Part shown: piece by piece, positions 42,688 to 51,225 of the stretch | How the letters are laid out: every line of letters begins with the position of its first letter | How positions within the stretch are numbered: position 1 is the first letter of the stretch | NCBI GenBank assembly: GCA_040752975.1 | Contig: JBFMHF010000014.1 | Location: forward strand, 1-64,000 | DNA: 64,000 nt | Direction: 5' to 3' | From: JADLDB01 sp040752975 | GTDB lineage: Bacteria > Myxococcota > Myxococcia > Myxococcales > Myxococcaceae | The notes under the pieces: model-generated | Databases searched by the model: none | What the model was told of the DNA's origin: nothing | The model's input: the letters and a program-made list of their open reading frames with translations, nothing else | Translations under genes and position numbers: made by a program

Positions 42688-43910
42688 GCCCCCTGCCGGT
42701 GCTCCTCAAGAAGGAGCTGCTCGACATCGTGCGCGATCGCCGGACGGTGCTGCTCACGCTGGTGCTGCCGGTGCTGCTGTACCCGGGGATCCTCACCCTG
42801 ATGGGGGCGATCATCACCGCCGGGAAGGACCGCCTGAAGAACGAGGCGCTGGTGGTCGCGGTGACGACGGCCGACGCGCAGGCCCTGCTCGAGCGCCAGC
42901 CGCTCCCTCCGCGCACCACGTTGCAGCGCACCACGAGGGCGGAAGCCGAGGGGCTTCTGCGCGAGCAGAAGGTGGCGGCCATCGTCGAAGTGCCCGAGGG
43001 CTCCGCGCGCGCCCTGGCCGAGGACCGGCAGGCCACCGTCACCGTGCTGTACACCAAACGCTTCGATCGCTCGATGGAGGCGCTCGAGCGCCTGCGACCC
43101 GTGCTGGAGGCCGTCAACGCGAAGGCGCTGACGCAGAGGCTCGAGGCCCGGCAGCTGGATCCTTCCTTCGCCACGCCGGTGAAGCTGGAGGCGCTGGACC
43201 TCGATTTCCAGAAGGACCTGGGCCCGTTGATCGCCTCGCGCCTCTTGCCCATCGTGTTGATCATGATGCTCTTCGTGGGCGCGCTGTACCCGGCGGTGGA
43301 CCTGACGGCGGGCGAGAAGGAGCGCGGCACCCTGGAGACCCTGCTGGTGTGCCCCGTGCGCCCGGTGCAGGTGATGGCCGCCAAGTACCTCACCGTGGCG
43401 ATCGTCTCGGTTTCGTCCACGCTGGTGAACCTGGCGGCCATGGCCGGCACCTTCGGGGCAGGTCTGTCGCTGGCCTCGGAGGCCAGCACGTCGGTGCGCT
43501 TCACCCTGGGCCAGGTGGGGGTGATGCTGGCGTGTCTGGTGCCCGCGGCGCTGCTGGTCAGCGGCGTGTCCCTGGCCGTCGCGTCCATGGCCCGCACCTT
43601 CAAGGAAGGGCAGTCGCTGATGACGCCGGTGCTGCTGGTGGGCTTGGCGCCGGCCCTGGTGTCGCAGATGCCCGGCATCGAGCTCAACGTGGTGACGGCG
43701 CTGGTGCCGTTGCTCAACGTCGCGCTCCTGGTGAAGGCCGCGGTGCTGGGGACCGCGGCGCCCCGCGAGGTGATCATGACCGTCGTGTCCGTGCTGCTCT
43801 TCGCCGCCCTCGCCCTGAAATGGGCCGCAAGTGCCTTTGACAGCGAGGTTTTTCGCTTCGGCGGAACGCCCGGGTGGACGAGGGTGTTCGCGGGAAAGAA
43901 GCGCGGGTGA
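42684..43910 (+). CDS. ABC-2 type permease, NatB-like
   Basis: The product is 408 residues. The N-terminus (LLKKELLDIVRDRRTVLLTL) and first membrane helix (VLPVLLYPGILTLMGAIITA) are followed by a large extracytoplasmic domain of about 180 residues. Five further helices occupy 190-395. The block ALYPAVDLTAGEKERGTLETLLVCPV is characteristic of NatB/ABC-2 permeases. It overlaps the ATPase gene by 4 bases and together they form a complete half-transporter pair. Substrate could be Na+ or a drug; not decidable here. Confidence 0.88.
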   Translation: MSPLPVLLKKELLDIVRDRRTVLLTLVLPVLLYPGILTLMGAIITAGKDRLKNEALVVAVTTADAQALLERQPLPPRTTLQRTTRAEAEGLLREQKVAAIVEVPEGSARALAEDRQATVTVLYTKRFDRSMEALERLRPVLEAVNAKALTQRLEARQLDPSFATPVKLEALDLDFQKDLGPLIASRLLPIVLIMMLFVGALYPAVDLTAGEKERGTLETLLVCPVRPVQVMAAKYLTVAIVSVSSTLVNLAAMAGTFGAGLSLASEASTSVRFTLGQVGVMLACLVPAALLVSGVSLAVASMARTFKEGQSLMTPVLLVGLAPALVSQMPGIELNVVTALVPLLNVALLVKAAVLGTAAPREVIMTVVSVLLFAALALKWAASAFDSEVFRFGGTPGWTRVFAGKKRG

Positions 43911-43994
43911 GGGGCAATGAACACCTTCCAACGACGTCATGCGTTTTAGCGTGTAGAGTCCACTCGTACCCACCCAACGGGAGAACGTCCCACC
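43911..43994. promoter_or_regulatory. promoter region of the PspA operon
   Basis: This 84-base gap is the only separation before a run of seven tightly packed genes. It is locally less GC-rich and contains TAGAGT at about 43955-43960, followed by GGGAGAACG before the ATG at 43995. No clear sigma54 GG-N10-GC pair, which would be usual for pspA, is visible. Confidence 0.35.
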
Positions 43995-44729
43995 ATGTGG
44001 CAACGGTTCAAGCGCGCGATGCGCAGCTTCGTCGGCTTCTTCGTCAGCACCATCGAGGATCCGGAGCTGATCCTCGAGCAGAACATCCGGGACCTGAACG
44101 ACCAGGTGCCGAAGATGAATGAGTCGATCGCCATGGTGCGGGCGAACGTCACCCTGCTGGAGAAGGAGAACGCCAAGTACCGGCAGGAGGTGGGTGATCT
44201 CACCGCCAAGGTGAAGGCGGCGATCCAGGCCGGGCGTGACGATCTCGCGGCGCAGTACGCCACGCGGCTCCAGATGGAGAAGGGAGCGCTGGCCCGCAAC
44301 GAGGCGCAGCTCACCACCGCCAAGGCCGCCTACGAAAAGGCGCTCAACGTGAAGAAGGCCTTCATGCGGGAAAAGGACCGCAAGACGGCCGAGGCGCTCG
44401 CCGCGATCCGCGACGCGAGGCGCTCCAAGTGGCAGGCCAAGGTGGCCGACGCCATGGAGTCCTTCGAGGTGGCCGGCATCGACGCCACCCACGACGAGAT
44501 GCTGCGCAAGGTGGAAGAGCAGACGGCCATCAACGAGGCGCGCATGCAGATGGCGCTCGAGGGCGTCGATCACCAGGCGCTGAAGATCGAAGAAGAGGCC
44601 GAGGCCATCCAGGCGCAGGAGCTCGTGAAGCAGTTCAAGATGGAGATGGGCCTGCAGAGCCCCGCGCCGGTGTCCGAGGTGTCCGCCGGCGGCGAGAAGA
44701 CCATCGGCAAGAAGGTCGAGGTCAAGTAG
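43995..44729 (+). CDS. pspA: PspA/IM30 family protein
   Basis: The product is 244 residues, almost all helix. The N-terminal segment (MWQRFKRAMRSFVGFFVSTI, then EDPELILEQNIRDLND) is the membrane-binding amphipathic region and family start. A long coiled coil follows (VTLLEKENAKYRQEVGDLTA, MEKGALARNEAQLTTAKAAY). PspA proteins polymerise on the inner membrane and protect it during stress. The tail (SPAPVSEVSAGGEKTIGKKV) is disordered. It heads a seven-gene run with an FtsX/LolD-type exporter, an unusual partner for PspA; no PspB, PspC or PspF genes lie here. Confidence 0.9.
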   Translation: MWQRFKRAMRSFVGFFVSTIEDPELILEQNIRDLNDQVPKMNESIAMVRANVTLLEKENAKYRQEVGDLTAKVKAAIQAGRDDLAAQYATRLQMEKGALARNEAQLTTAKAAYEKALNVKKAFMREKDRKTAEALAAIRDARRSKWQAKVADAMESFEVAGIDATHDEMLRKVEEQTAINEARMQMALEGVDHQALKIEEEAEAIQAQELVKQFKMEMGLQSPAPVSEVSAGGEKTIGKKVEVK

Positions 44730-44748
44730 CGCGCCACCCGAGCGAGCC

Positions 44749-45927
44749 TTGGCGGACGAACCCAACGCGGGCGGCGGACGGAGACGACTTCGGGTCGGCC
44801 GGCTGCTGCTCGCGTCTTTCTTCGTGCTGCTGGCGGGCGGCAGCGTGGTGGCCTCGCGCCTGGGCTGGGTCGAGCGCCTGAGAGATCGCCTCCAGGGTCG
44901 CAGCCCGCGCCTGGCCGTCGGCGACTTCCCCGCAGGGGTGATGGCGCCGGTCGACGACGTGGTGAAGGTGCCGACGCGGCCGGTGGTGCTGGGGCTGGTG
45001 CCGCGGGGCAGCGTGGCGCCCGTGCTGCTCGCTGCGGGAGATGCCGACCGGGTGGGCCTCTTCCGCGCCAGCTACGCCATCGACGTGAAGGTGGTGCTCT
45101 TCGAGCGTGAGGAGGAGCTGCGCAAGGCGCTGGTGAAGGGCGGGGAGAATGGCGGGGTCGATCTCGCAGCGCTGCCCGTGTCGTCCCTGGCCATGTCCGC
45201 CTCGCTGCTGCGCGACGCCGCGCCGCGGGTGGTGATGCTGCTGGGCCGGAGCCGGGGGCACGAGGTGATCGGCGCGCGCGCGGGCATCACGGCCTTCTCC
45301 GAGCTCGCCGGGAAGAAGGTGGGCGTCGAGGAGCGCTCGCTGCCCTGGTACGTCCTCTTGTGGGGCCTTTCGCGCGCCCACCTCTCGCTGCGCGACGTGC
45401 AGCTGGTGCCGCTGGGGTCCAGCTTCGAGGCAGGCGCCGCCCTGAAGGACAAGAAGGTGGACGCGGTGGCAGGCTTCGTGGGCGACGTCGTGCCGGCGGT
45501 GAAGGAGGTGGGGGGCAACGTGCTCGGCACCACGGCCGACGCGCCGCACCTGGTGGCGACGGTGCTGGTGGCGCGCGGAGACTTCGCGGCTCGCTACCCC
45601 GACGGCATTCGGCGGCTCTTGCGCGGGGTGCTGGACGCCAACGCCTCGACGACGAAGGACCTCACCGAGGCGGCCCGCGTGCTGGGGGCGGTGGCGCCCC
45701 AGCTGGGCGATCCGACGGAGGCCATTCGCGCCGCGCCGCCGGCGTCCCTCAAGGACAACCTGGCCTTCTTCGGGCTGGCCGACGAGTCACCGGTGACGTT
45801 CTCGGAGCTGTTCGACAGCGCCGCCGCGCTCAACCAGAAGCTCTTCAACGCGCCGCCCGCCCCCTCCGCGGAAGACACTGCGGACCTCGGCGCGCTGAAG
45901 TACGTTGCCTCGGCGCGAGGTCCTTGA
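44749..45927 (+). CDS. membrane-anchored NMT1/SsuA-like binding protein
   Basis: The product is 392 residues from a TTG at 44749 (ADEPNAGGG); the start is the best in frame. A single membrane helix at about 18-38 (VGRLLLASFFVLLAGGSVVA) anchors it, with the rest outside. The periplasmic part reads like a solute-binding protein of the NMT1/ABC type II family: VVLGLVPRGSVAPVLLAAGD, DVKVVLFEREEELRKAL, VIGARAGITAFSELAGKKVG, VDAVAGFVGDVVPAVKEVGG. No importer is near it. Its place in the PspA-exporter run suggests it senses or delivers a ligand. It lies 19 bases after pspA. Confidence 0.75.
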   Translation: MADEPNAGGGRRRLRVGRLLLASFFVLLAGGSVVASRLGWVERLRDRLQGRSPRLAVGDFPAGVMAPVDDVVKVPTRPVVLGLVPRGSVAPVLLAAGDADRVGLFRASYAIDVKVVLFEREEELRKALVKGGENGGVDLAALPVSSLAMSASLLRDAAPRVVMLLGRSRGHEVIGARAGITAFSELAGKKVGVEERSLPWYVLLWGLSRAHLSLRDVQLVPLGSSFEAGAALKDKKVDAVAGFVGDVVPAVKEVGGNVLGTTADAPHLVATVLVARGDFAARYPDGIRRLLRGVLDANASTTKDLTEAARVLGAVAPQLGDPTEAIRAAPPASLKDNLAFFGLADESPVTFSELFDSAAALNQKLFNAPPAPSAEDTADLGALKYVASARGP

Positions 45928-45934
45928 GACGCCC

Positions 45935-46753
45935 GTGAAGAAGCGCTCGCCCAACTACTTCAAGGCGGCCCTGCTGATGCCCGCCAACCTCTTCGCCCTC
46001 GCGGCGGGTGGCATCGCGTCGCTGGTGATGGGCGACTGGGTGCCGCTGGCTGCCGCGGGCGGCGCGTCCGGGCTGTACCTGATGCTCCTGTCCACCATGC
46101 CGTCCTTCCGGCGCGCGGTGCGTTCCCGGGCGGCGCAGCTCGACGACGTGGCCTCTCCCGACGAGCTGGAGGCGCTGCTCAATGAACTCGCCCCCTCGCA
46201 GCGGCAGCACTACCAGGAGCTCGAGGCGCTCAAGGAGCGGATCCTCGACAGCTACCGGAAGATGCCGGGCGGCCGGGTGTTGGTGGCCTCCAGCGAGCGT
46301 CGCATCGAAGGGCTGTTGACCAGCTTCTTGAGGCTGGTCGCCACGCTCAACAGCTACCGGCGGTTCTTGTCCGTGACCGATCGCCAGGCCATCGAGCAGG
46401 AGCTCGCCGGCCTCGAGAAGGAGGTCGCCGAGGAGAAGAACGAGCGGCTGCGCGAGGTGAAGCAACGCCGGGTGGAGATCTTGAAGAAGCGGGTGCAGCG
46501 CTTCGTCCAGGCCGAGGAGAGCCGGGAGATCGTGAGCCACCAGCTGGCGGGGATTGAAGACGTGTTGCGCCTGACGCACGAACAGTCCATCGCCATTCGC
46601 GACCCCGAGGTGGTGAGCCGCCAGCTCGACGCGCTCACCGCCGAGGTCGCCGCCACGGAGGAGACGGTGCGCGAGATGGAGCAGTTCATGCAGATCACCG
46701 AGGAGCTGTCGTCCACCCCGTCGCTGCCGCGAGGCCAGGAGCGGGTGCGATGA
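45935..46753 (+). CDS. coiled-coil inner-membrane protein
   Basis: The product is 272 residues from the GTG at 45935 with GAGACG 3 bases upstream; a TTG-type start 10 codons earlier is possible. Two hydrophobic helices occupy about 13-35 and 38-58 (LFALAAGGIASLVMG, VPLAAAGGASGLYLMLLST). The remaining 200 residues are charged helix with long coiled-coil stretches (AIEQELAGLEKEVAEEKNER, EVAATEETVREMEQFMQITE). It might interact with PspA, which is also a coiled-coil protein. Its stop overlaps the next ATG. Confidence 0.75.
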   Translation: MKKRSPNYFKAALLMPANLFALAAGGIASLVMGDWVPLAAAGGASGLYLMLLSTMPSFRRAVRSRAAQLDDVASPDELEALLNELAPSQRQHYQELEALKERILDSYRKMPGGRVLVASSERRIEGLLTSFLRLVATLNSYRRFLSVTDRQAIEQELAGLEKEVAEEKNERLREVKQRRVEILKKRVQRFVQAEESREIVSHQLAGIEDVLRLTHEQSIAIRDPEVVSRQLDALTAEVAATEETVREMEQFMQITEELSSTPSLPRGQERVR

Positions 46754-48420
46754 GTCGTGCCGGGAGAAGGGCGAAGACTTCCGTGGGGCTCCCTGCCTCG
46801 TCGTCAGGGCGGAGGGGACCTGCAGGATCTTCAGTTCGCGCGGCCGGCCTTGCGCTGGCGGTGCTCGCGCTGCTCTCCGGCTGCGCGAAGTGCGGGAAAT
46901 CCGGCGCGCAGGCGGACGGCGTCGAGCGGGTGCTGCCGAAGGGCGCGGTGGGCGTGGTGGTGGTGCCGAAGGTGGAGGCGGTGGGCCAGAAGCTGTCCAT
47001 CATCGAGAAGCTGAAGGTGGCAGGCTTCCTCGCCCAGCTGCGGGGCTTTGCCGACGCGAAGGGCTTCTCCGACGCGCTGGTGGCCGAGCTGGGCATCGAC
47101 TTGAGGAGCGCGGAGGCGCTGGAGAAGGCCGGGGTGGACTCGCAGCGCGGGCTGGGCGCGGCGGTGCTGATGACGGGCCACGCCTACCTGGCGCTGCCGG
47201 TGAAGGACGCGGCGAAGCTGCACACCGCCCTCGAGACGCTGTCCTTCCGGCGGCTGGGCGCGGGCGCAGGGGGCGAGCAGAAGGCGGGCGAGGTGGTGGT
47301 GAAGACGTTCAGCCCTCAGGCCGGCAAGCCCCCACGGCTGGGCTACGTGCTGGCCCACGGCTTCGCGCTCGTGGCCACCGACGACGCCATCGGCAAGCTG
47401 GCCATGCTGGCGACGCTGCCGGAAGCCGACGCCCTGTCCAGCGACGCGAGGCTGAAGGAAGCCCAGGCGCGCCTGGCTGGACCGCGAGACGTCTTCGCCT
47501 GGCTTCCGCCGGGCTCTCCGGTGCTGGGCCGCGCCCCGGTGTCCAGCGCGCTGGTGAGCGCCTCGCTCACGCCCTCGGGCCTCACCGTGGCGGTGGACGC
47601 GCCGTGGAAGGGCGACGCGCAGCAGCTCGCCGTGCTGGAAGCGAAGCAGGGGGCCGAGCTCCTCGGCCTGCTCCCGCGAGACGCCTTCCTGGTGATCCGC
47701 TTCCTGGGCGATCCCCAGCGGCTGGCGCCCTTCACCGCGGACCTGCTGGGCCCCTTCCTCTCGCGCGCCTTCGCCGAGGCGCAGTTCGACGTGAAGAGCG
47801 AGGTGCTGGAGAAGCTGAAGCCGGGCGCCGTGGTGGGGCTGTCCCTCGCCGAGCGCCCGCCGCTCGATCGCGGGCTGCCGTCCTTCGACATCCGCCAGAC
47901 CAACCCCTTCACCTACGCGCACCTGTCCGGAGCGGCCCCGCTGGCCTCGAAGGAGCAGGCCTGGCCCACGCTGGAGAAGGTGGCGCAGGTGGCGCCGCGC
48001 TTCGGGGCCCAGATGCAGAAGGCGGATCGCGAGGGGACCCCGGTGCTCCTCACCACCTGGGCCCAGGGCGAAGGCGTGCACTTCGCGGTGAAGGGCGACG
48101 CGGTGCTGTTCGCCTCTCCGGTGCAGCGGCTCGACGCGCTCTTGAAGCGGGACGCGGCGGGGGGATCGCCCGTGGCGGGCCTGGGGACGGACGCGGTGGC
48201 GGTGGCGGTCGATCTCTCGAGGCTCAACCAGTCGGTGCGCGCGCTGCCCGAGAGCGCGTGGGGCATCGGCGGCTTCGCCATCAAGGCGACGACGGTGCGC
48301 TGGCTGGACGCGATGGATGACTTGAAGGCCATCACCCTCTCGGTGGGCGCGAAGGACAAGGCGGTGCAGGCGAAGGTGGTGTTGGCCCTCGGCGGCGCGG
48401 AGGCGGCAAGGACGCCGTGA
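46750..48420 (+). CDS. large lipoprotein, DUF3352-like
   Basis: The product is 556 residues; the ATG overlaps the previous stop (ATGA). A basic N-terminus and hydrophobic stretch (AAGLALAVLALLSGC) form a lipoprotein signal with the lipid Cys near residue 45. The body has several copies of a domain in which VLPKGAVGVVVVPKVEAVGQ and LGLLPRDAFLVIRFLGDPQR recur. This 'exported protein with LP-DA-V-V-R' pattern resembles DUF3352 proteins. Function unknown. It overlaps the ATPase gene (GTGA), so it could be an exporter's substrate or periplasmic partner. Confidence 0.7.
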   Translation: MSRAGRRAKTSVGLPASSSGRRGPAGSSVRAAGLALAVLALLSGCAKCGKSGAQADGVERVLPKGAVGVVVVPKVEAVGQKLSIIEKLKVAGFLAQLRGFADAKGFSDALVAELGIDLRSAEALEKAGVDSQRGLGAAVLMTGHAYLALPVKDAAKLHTALETLSFRRLGAGAGGEQKAGEVVVKTFSPQAGKPPRLGYVLAHGFALVATDDAIGKLAMLATLPEADALSSDARLKEAQARLAGPRDVFAWLPPGSPVLGRAPVSSALVSASLTPSGLTVAVDAPWKGDAQQLAVLEAKQGAELLGLLPRDAFLVIRFLGDPQRLAPFTADLLGPFLSRAFAEAQFDVKSEVLEKLKPGAVVGLSLAERPPLDRGLPSFDIRQTNPFTYAHLSGAAPLASKEQAWPTLEKVAQVAPRFGAQMQKADREGTPVLLTTWAQGEGVHFAVKGDAVLFASPVQRLDALLKRDAAGGSPVAGLGTDAVAVAVDLSRLNQSVRALPESAWGIGGFAIKATTVRWLDAMDDLKAITLSVGAKDKAVQAKVVLALGGAEAARTP

Positions 48421-49079
48421 TCTCCGCGCGCGCGGTGTCCCGCAGCTACGACGACGGGGAGCGCGGGCAGGTCCGCGTGCTGGACAGCGTGTCGCTCGAG
48501 GTGGAGGCCGGTGAGTTCGTCGCGGTGGTGGGACGCAGCGGCAGCGGGAAGTCGACCCTCCTCAACGTGCTGGGCGGGCTGGACACCGGCTACACCGGCG
48601 CCGTCACCGTGGCCGGCACCGCGCTCAGCGGGCTGTCGGATCTCGCCCTCTCCCGCTTCCGCAACGAGCAGGTGGGCTTCGTCTTCCAGTCCTTCCACCT
48701 GGTGCAGGGGCTCACCGCGAAGGACAACGTGGCGTTGCCCGCCTTCTTCGCCCCCGCTCCGTCCCGCGACACCGAGGCGCGCGCGCTGGAGGCGCTGACC
48801 CGCGTCGGCCTCGAGGGAAAGGCGGGGCGGCTCCCCAGCCAGTTGTCGGGCGGAGAGCGGCAGCGGGTGGCCATCGCGCGGGCGCTGTTCGCCCGGCCGA
48901 AGGTGCTGCTCTGCGACGAGCCCACGGGCAACCTGGACTCCGCGACCAGCGAGCAGGTGGTGGCGCTCTTCACCGAGCTGAACCGGGGCGGCCTCACGGT
49001 GGTGGCGGTGACGCACGAAGAACGACTGCGCGCCGCGGCGTCGAGGGTCCTCACCCTGGCCGAAGGGAAGCTGGTGTGA
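48417..49079 (+). CDS. LolD/MacB-type ABC ATPase
   Basis: The product is 220 residues from a GTG overlapping the previous stop. Walker A GRSGSGKS (39-46), Q loop FQSFHLV, signature LSGGERQRVA (143-152), Walker B LLCDEPTGNLD (165-175) and switch His in VTHEERL are intact. FRNEQVGFVFQSFHLVQGLT is the LolD/MacB/FtsE-type sequence. It works with the FtsX-like permease encoded next (4-base overlap) to pull on or transport envelope lipids or proteins. Confidence 0.92.
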   Translation: MISARAVSRSYDDGERGQVRVLDSVSLEVEAGEFVAVVGRSGSGKSTLLNVLGGLDTGYTGAVTVAGTALSGLSDLALSRFRNEQVGFVFQSFHLVQGLTAKDNVALPAFFAPAPSRDTEARALEALTRVGLEGKAGRLPSQLSGGERQRVAIARALFARPKVLLCDEPTGNLDSATSEQVVALFTELNRGGLTVVAVTHEERLRAAASRVLTLAEGKLV

Positions 49080-50359
49080 AGGGCGCGGCGCTCGGCAAGT
49101 TGGTGCGGCTCAACCTCACCCGCGAGCGCCGGGCGTCGGTGTCGTCCGTCTTCGGCGTGGGCGTGGGCGTCGCGTCGCTCGTCTTCTTCGTGGCGCTGGG
49201 GCTCGGGGTGGGCCGGGTCGTCCGCGAGAAGGTCTTCCCGGTCGACACCAGCCTCGTGGAGGTGGTGCCCTCGCAGCTCTCGCTGGGGCTGTTGGGCGGC
49301 AAGCTCGATCAAGCGGCCGTCGATCGCCTCGCCGCGCTGCCTGGCGTGAAGCGCGCCTACCGGAAGATGCAGGTGCGGGTGCCGGCCGTCAGCATCTACG
49401 ACGGCGACTTCTTCGGGCGCCGGCTGCGCATGGGCATCGAGGTGCTGGCGGTGGGCGTCGATCCCGACTTCGTGCGCCGCGACGTCCAACTGGGGGACTT
49501 CAGCGATCCCGGCGAGGGCAAGCCCATTCCCTCGGTGGCCGCGTCGCGGCTGCTGGAGATCTACAACAAGACGTTCGCGCCGGCCCGGGGCCTCCCGCAG
49601 CTCTCGCACGGCATGGTGACCGGCTTCGCCTTCCCGGTCGATTGGAACCGCAGCTTCGTGGCCGAGACGAAGCCCGGGCCGGTGACGCACAGCCAGGCGC
49701 AGATCGTGGGCGTGTCCGATCGAGGGCTGCTCGCCGGCATCGTCATCCCGCTCGAGGCCGCGGTGCGGCTCAACGCGGCGGCCGGCGCCGACTCCACCAC
49801 CTTCACCGGGGTGGCGCTCGAGGCGGTCGATCCCTCCGCGGTGCCGGGCATCGTCGAGGCGGTGAAGGTGATGGGGCTGCGCGTGGATGATCAAGAGCGG
49901 CGTCTGGCCGAGAACGCGGGCGCGGCGGTGGCGATCACCACCTCGTCCATGGCGCTCCTCTCGTTGCTCATCTGCGTGCTGGCGGCCTTCAACATCGCGC
50001 ACGCGCTGTCCGCGTCCGTCCGGGCGCGGGAGCGTGAGCTGGGGGTGATGCGTGCGGTGGGCGCCTCCCGGCGGGACGTCTTCCGGCTGGTGATGGCCGA
50101 AGCGGCGGTGCTGGGGGTGCTGGGCGGGCTGGGCGGGACGCTGCTGGCGCTGGCTGCGACCTTCTCCGTCGATATGCTGGCGGCGCGCGTGCTGCCCGAG
50201 TTCCCCTTCAAGCCTGACAGCTTCTTCTCGCTACCCGCCTGGCTCGTCGTGGGCGGTGTGGCGCTGGGCGTCGTGTCCGCGGTGGCGGGGGCTTTCCTCC
50301 CCGCGCGCCGGGCCAGCGCCATCGATCCCGCGCGGGTGCTGGCGGGGCAGGTGGGCTGA
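49076..50359 (+). CDS. FtsX/MacB-type ABC permease
   Basis: The product is 427 residues from a GTG. Membrane helix 1 is at about 20-42 (VSSVFGVGVGVASLVFFVAL). A periplasmic domain of about 230 residues follows, then three helices (for example AITTSSMALLSLLICVLAAF and LVMAEAAVLGVLGGLGGTLL) and the FtsX signature ELGVMRAVGASRRDVFRLVM. The end ARRASAIDPARVLAG is the typical MacB/LolC tail. A mechanotransmitting exporter of lipoprotein or lipid is likely. No MacA-like adaptor gene is here. Confidence 0.9.
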   Translation: MKGAALGKLVRLNLTRERRASVSSVFGVGVGVASLVFFVALGLGVGRVVREKVFPVDTSLVEVVPSQLSLGLLGGKLDQAAVDRLAALPGVKRAYRKMQVRVPAVSIYDGDFFGRRLRMGIEVLAVGVDPDFVRRDVQLGDFSDPGEGKPIPSVAASRLLEIYNKTFAPARGLPQLSHGMVTGFAFPVDWNRSFVAETKPGPVTHSQAQIVGVSDRGLLAGIVIPLEAAVRLNAAAGADSTTFTGVALEAVDPSAVPGIVEAVKVMGLRVDDQERRLAENAGAAVAITTSSMALLSLLICVLAAFNIAHALSASVRARERELGVMRAVGASRRDVFRLVMAEAAVLGVLGGLGGTLLALAATFSVDMLAARVLPEFPFKPDSFFSLPAWLVVGGVALGVVSAVAGAFLPARRASAIDPARVLAGQVG

Positions 50360-51165
50360 TGGCCGCCGAGGCGGGCAAGGCTCCCGCGAGGTTGACCCCC
50401 GCCGCGCTGGCGATGCACGGCGCGCTGCTGCTTCTGCTGGCGTGGTGGTACGGCGGAGATCTCCTCCGCTACGTGCGCGCCACCACGGCCGAGGTGGCGA
50501 TGATCGCCCAGCCCCCCAGCCTCGCGCTCTCGGTGGTGGGGCTGCTGGTGCTGGCGGGCGGCGCGGCGCTGCTGGGCCTGGGGCTCGCGCGGAAGAGAGA
50601 CGCGTCGTGGCGCGGCTACCGCCTGGGGCCCATCGCCGGCGTGGCGCTGCTCTTCTTCGACTTCGCCGTCCTCTCTTCGGTGCGCTCGCCCATGACGGCG
50701 CAGGATCGCGTGGTGCTGGCGGTGGTGGCCCTGGCCGACGGGGCCTCGCAGCACGCCTCCCACGAGGCCGTCCCCGTCGAACCCCGGCTGCTCGAGTCGT
50801 TGGTGGCCGACGTGGGCCCGGTGCCGCTCTTCAGCCGCGGCGTGCGGCTCACGCGGTGGACCGTCGACGTGCGGCGCGGCTGCGCGGGTCCGGCGGGTGA
50901 CGCAGCGGGGAAGGGGCCGGGGACGTTGATCTACTGCGTGGCGGCGGACTTCAAGCGGGCCTGGGTGACGGCCGTCGGTGTGGCAGAGGGCGCGGAGTTC
51001 GGCCCACCAGCCGTCGTGTCCGTCGAGCCGCCGTGGATGCAGGAGGTCTCGGTCGCAGAGGCGACTGCTGTGCCGTCCGAGGACCCTCCCGTGCCCGAGC
51101 TGGGCGCCCCAGGTGACGTGTGGCAGGCGCCTACACCGGAAGAAGGCCCTGATTCTGGTCGTTGA
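50359..51165 (+). CDS. hypothetical inner-membrane protein with periplasmic tail
   Basis: The product is 268 residues; its ATG overlaps the permease stop by one base (TGATG). Three hydrophobic helices are at about 15-34 (LAMHGALLLLLAWWYGGDLL), 51-73 and 88-110 (RLGPIAGVALLFFDFAVLSS). About 150 residues follow, with two Cys (DVRRGCAGPAGD, LIYCVAADFKR), then an acidic Pro-rich end. It ends the seven-gene run. Function is unknown. Confidence 0.68.
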   Translation: MAAEAGKAPARLTPAALAMHGALLLLLAWWYGGDLLRYVRATTAEVAMIAQPPSLALSVVGLLVLAGGAALLGLGLARKRDASWRGYRLGPIAGVALLFFDFAVLSSVRSPMTAQDRVVLAVVALADGASQHASHEAVPVEPRLLESLVADVGPVPLFSRGVRLTRWTVDVRRGCAGPAGDAAGKGPGTLIYCVAADFKRAWVTAVGVAEGAEFGPPAVVSVEPPWMQEVSVAEATAVPSEDPPVPELGAPGDVWQAPTPEEGPDSGR

Positions 51166-51225
51166 GGTTGCGCGAGGCCGTCACTACGCTCACAGACCTG
51201 TCTCGCAGCTGACGGCCCGCGACTC

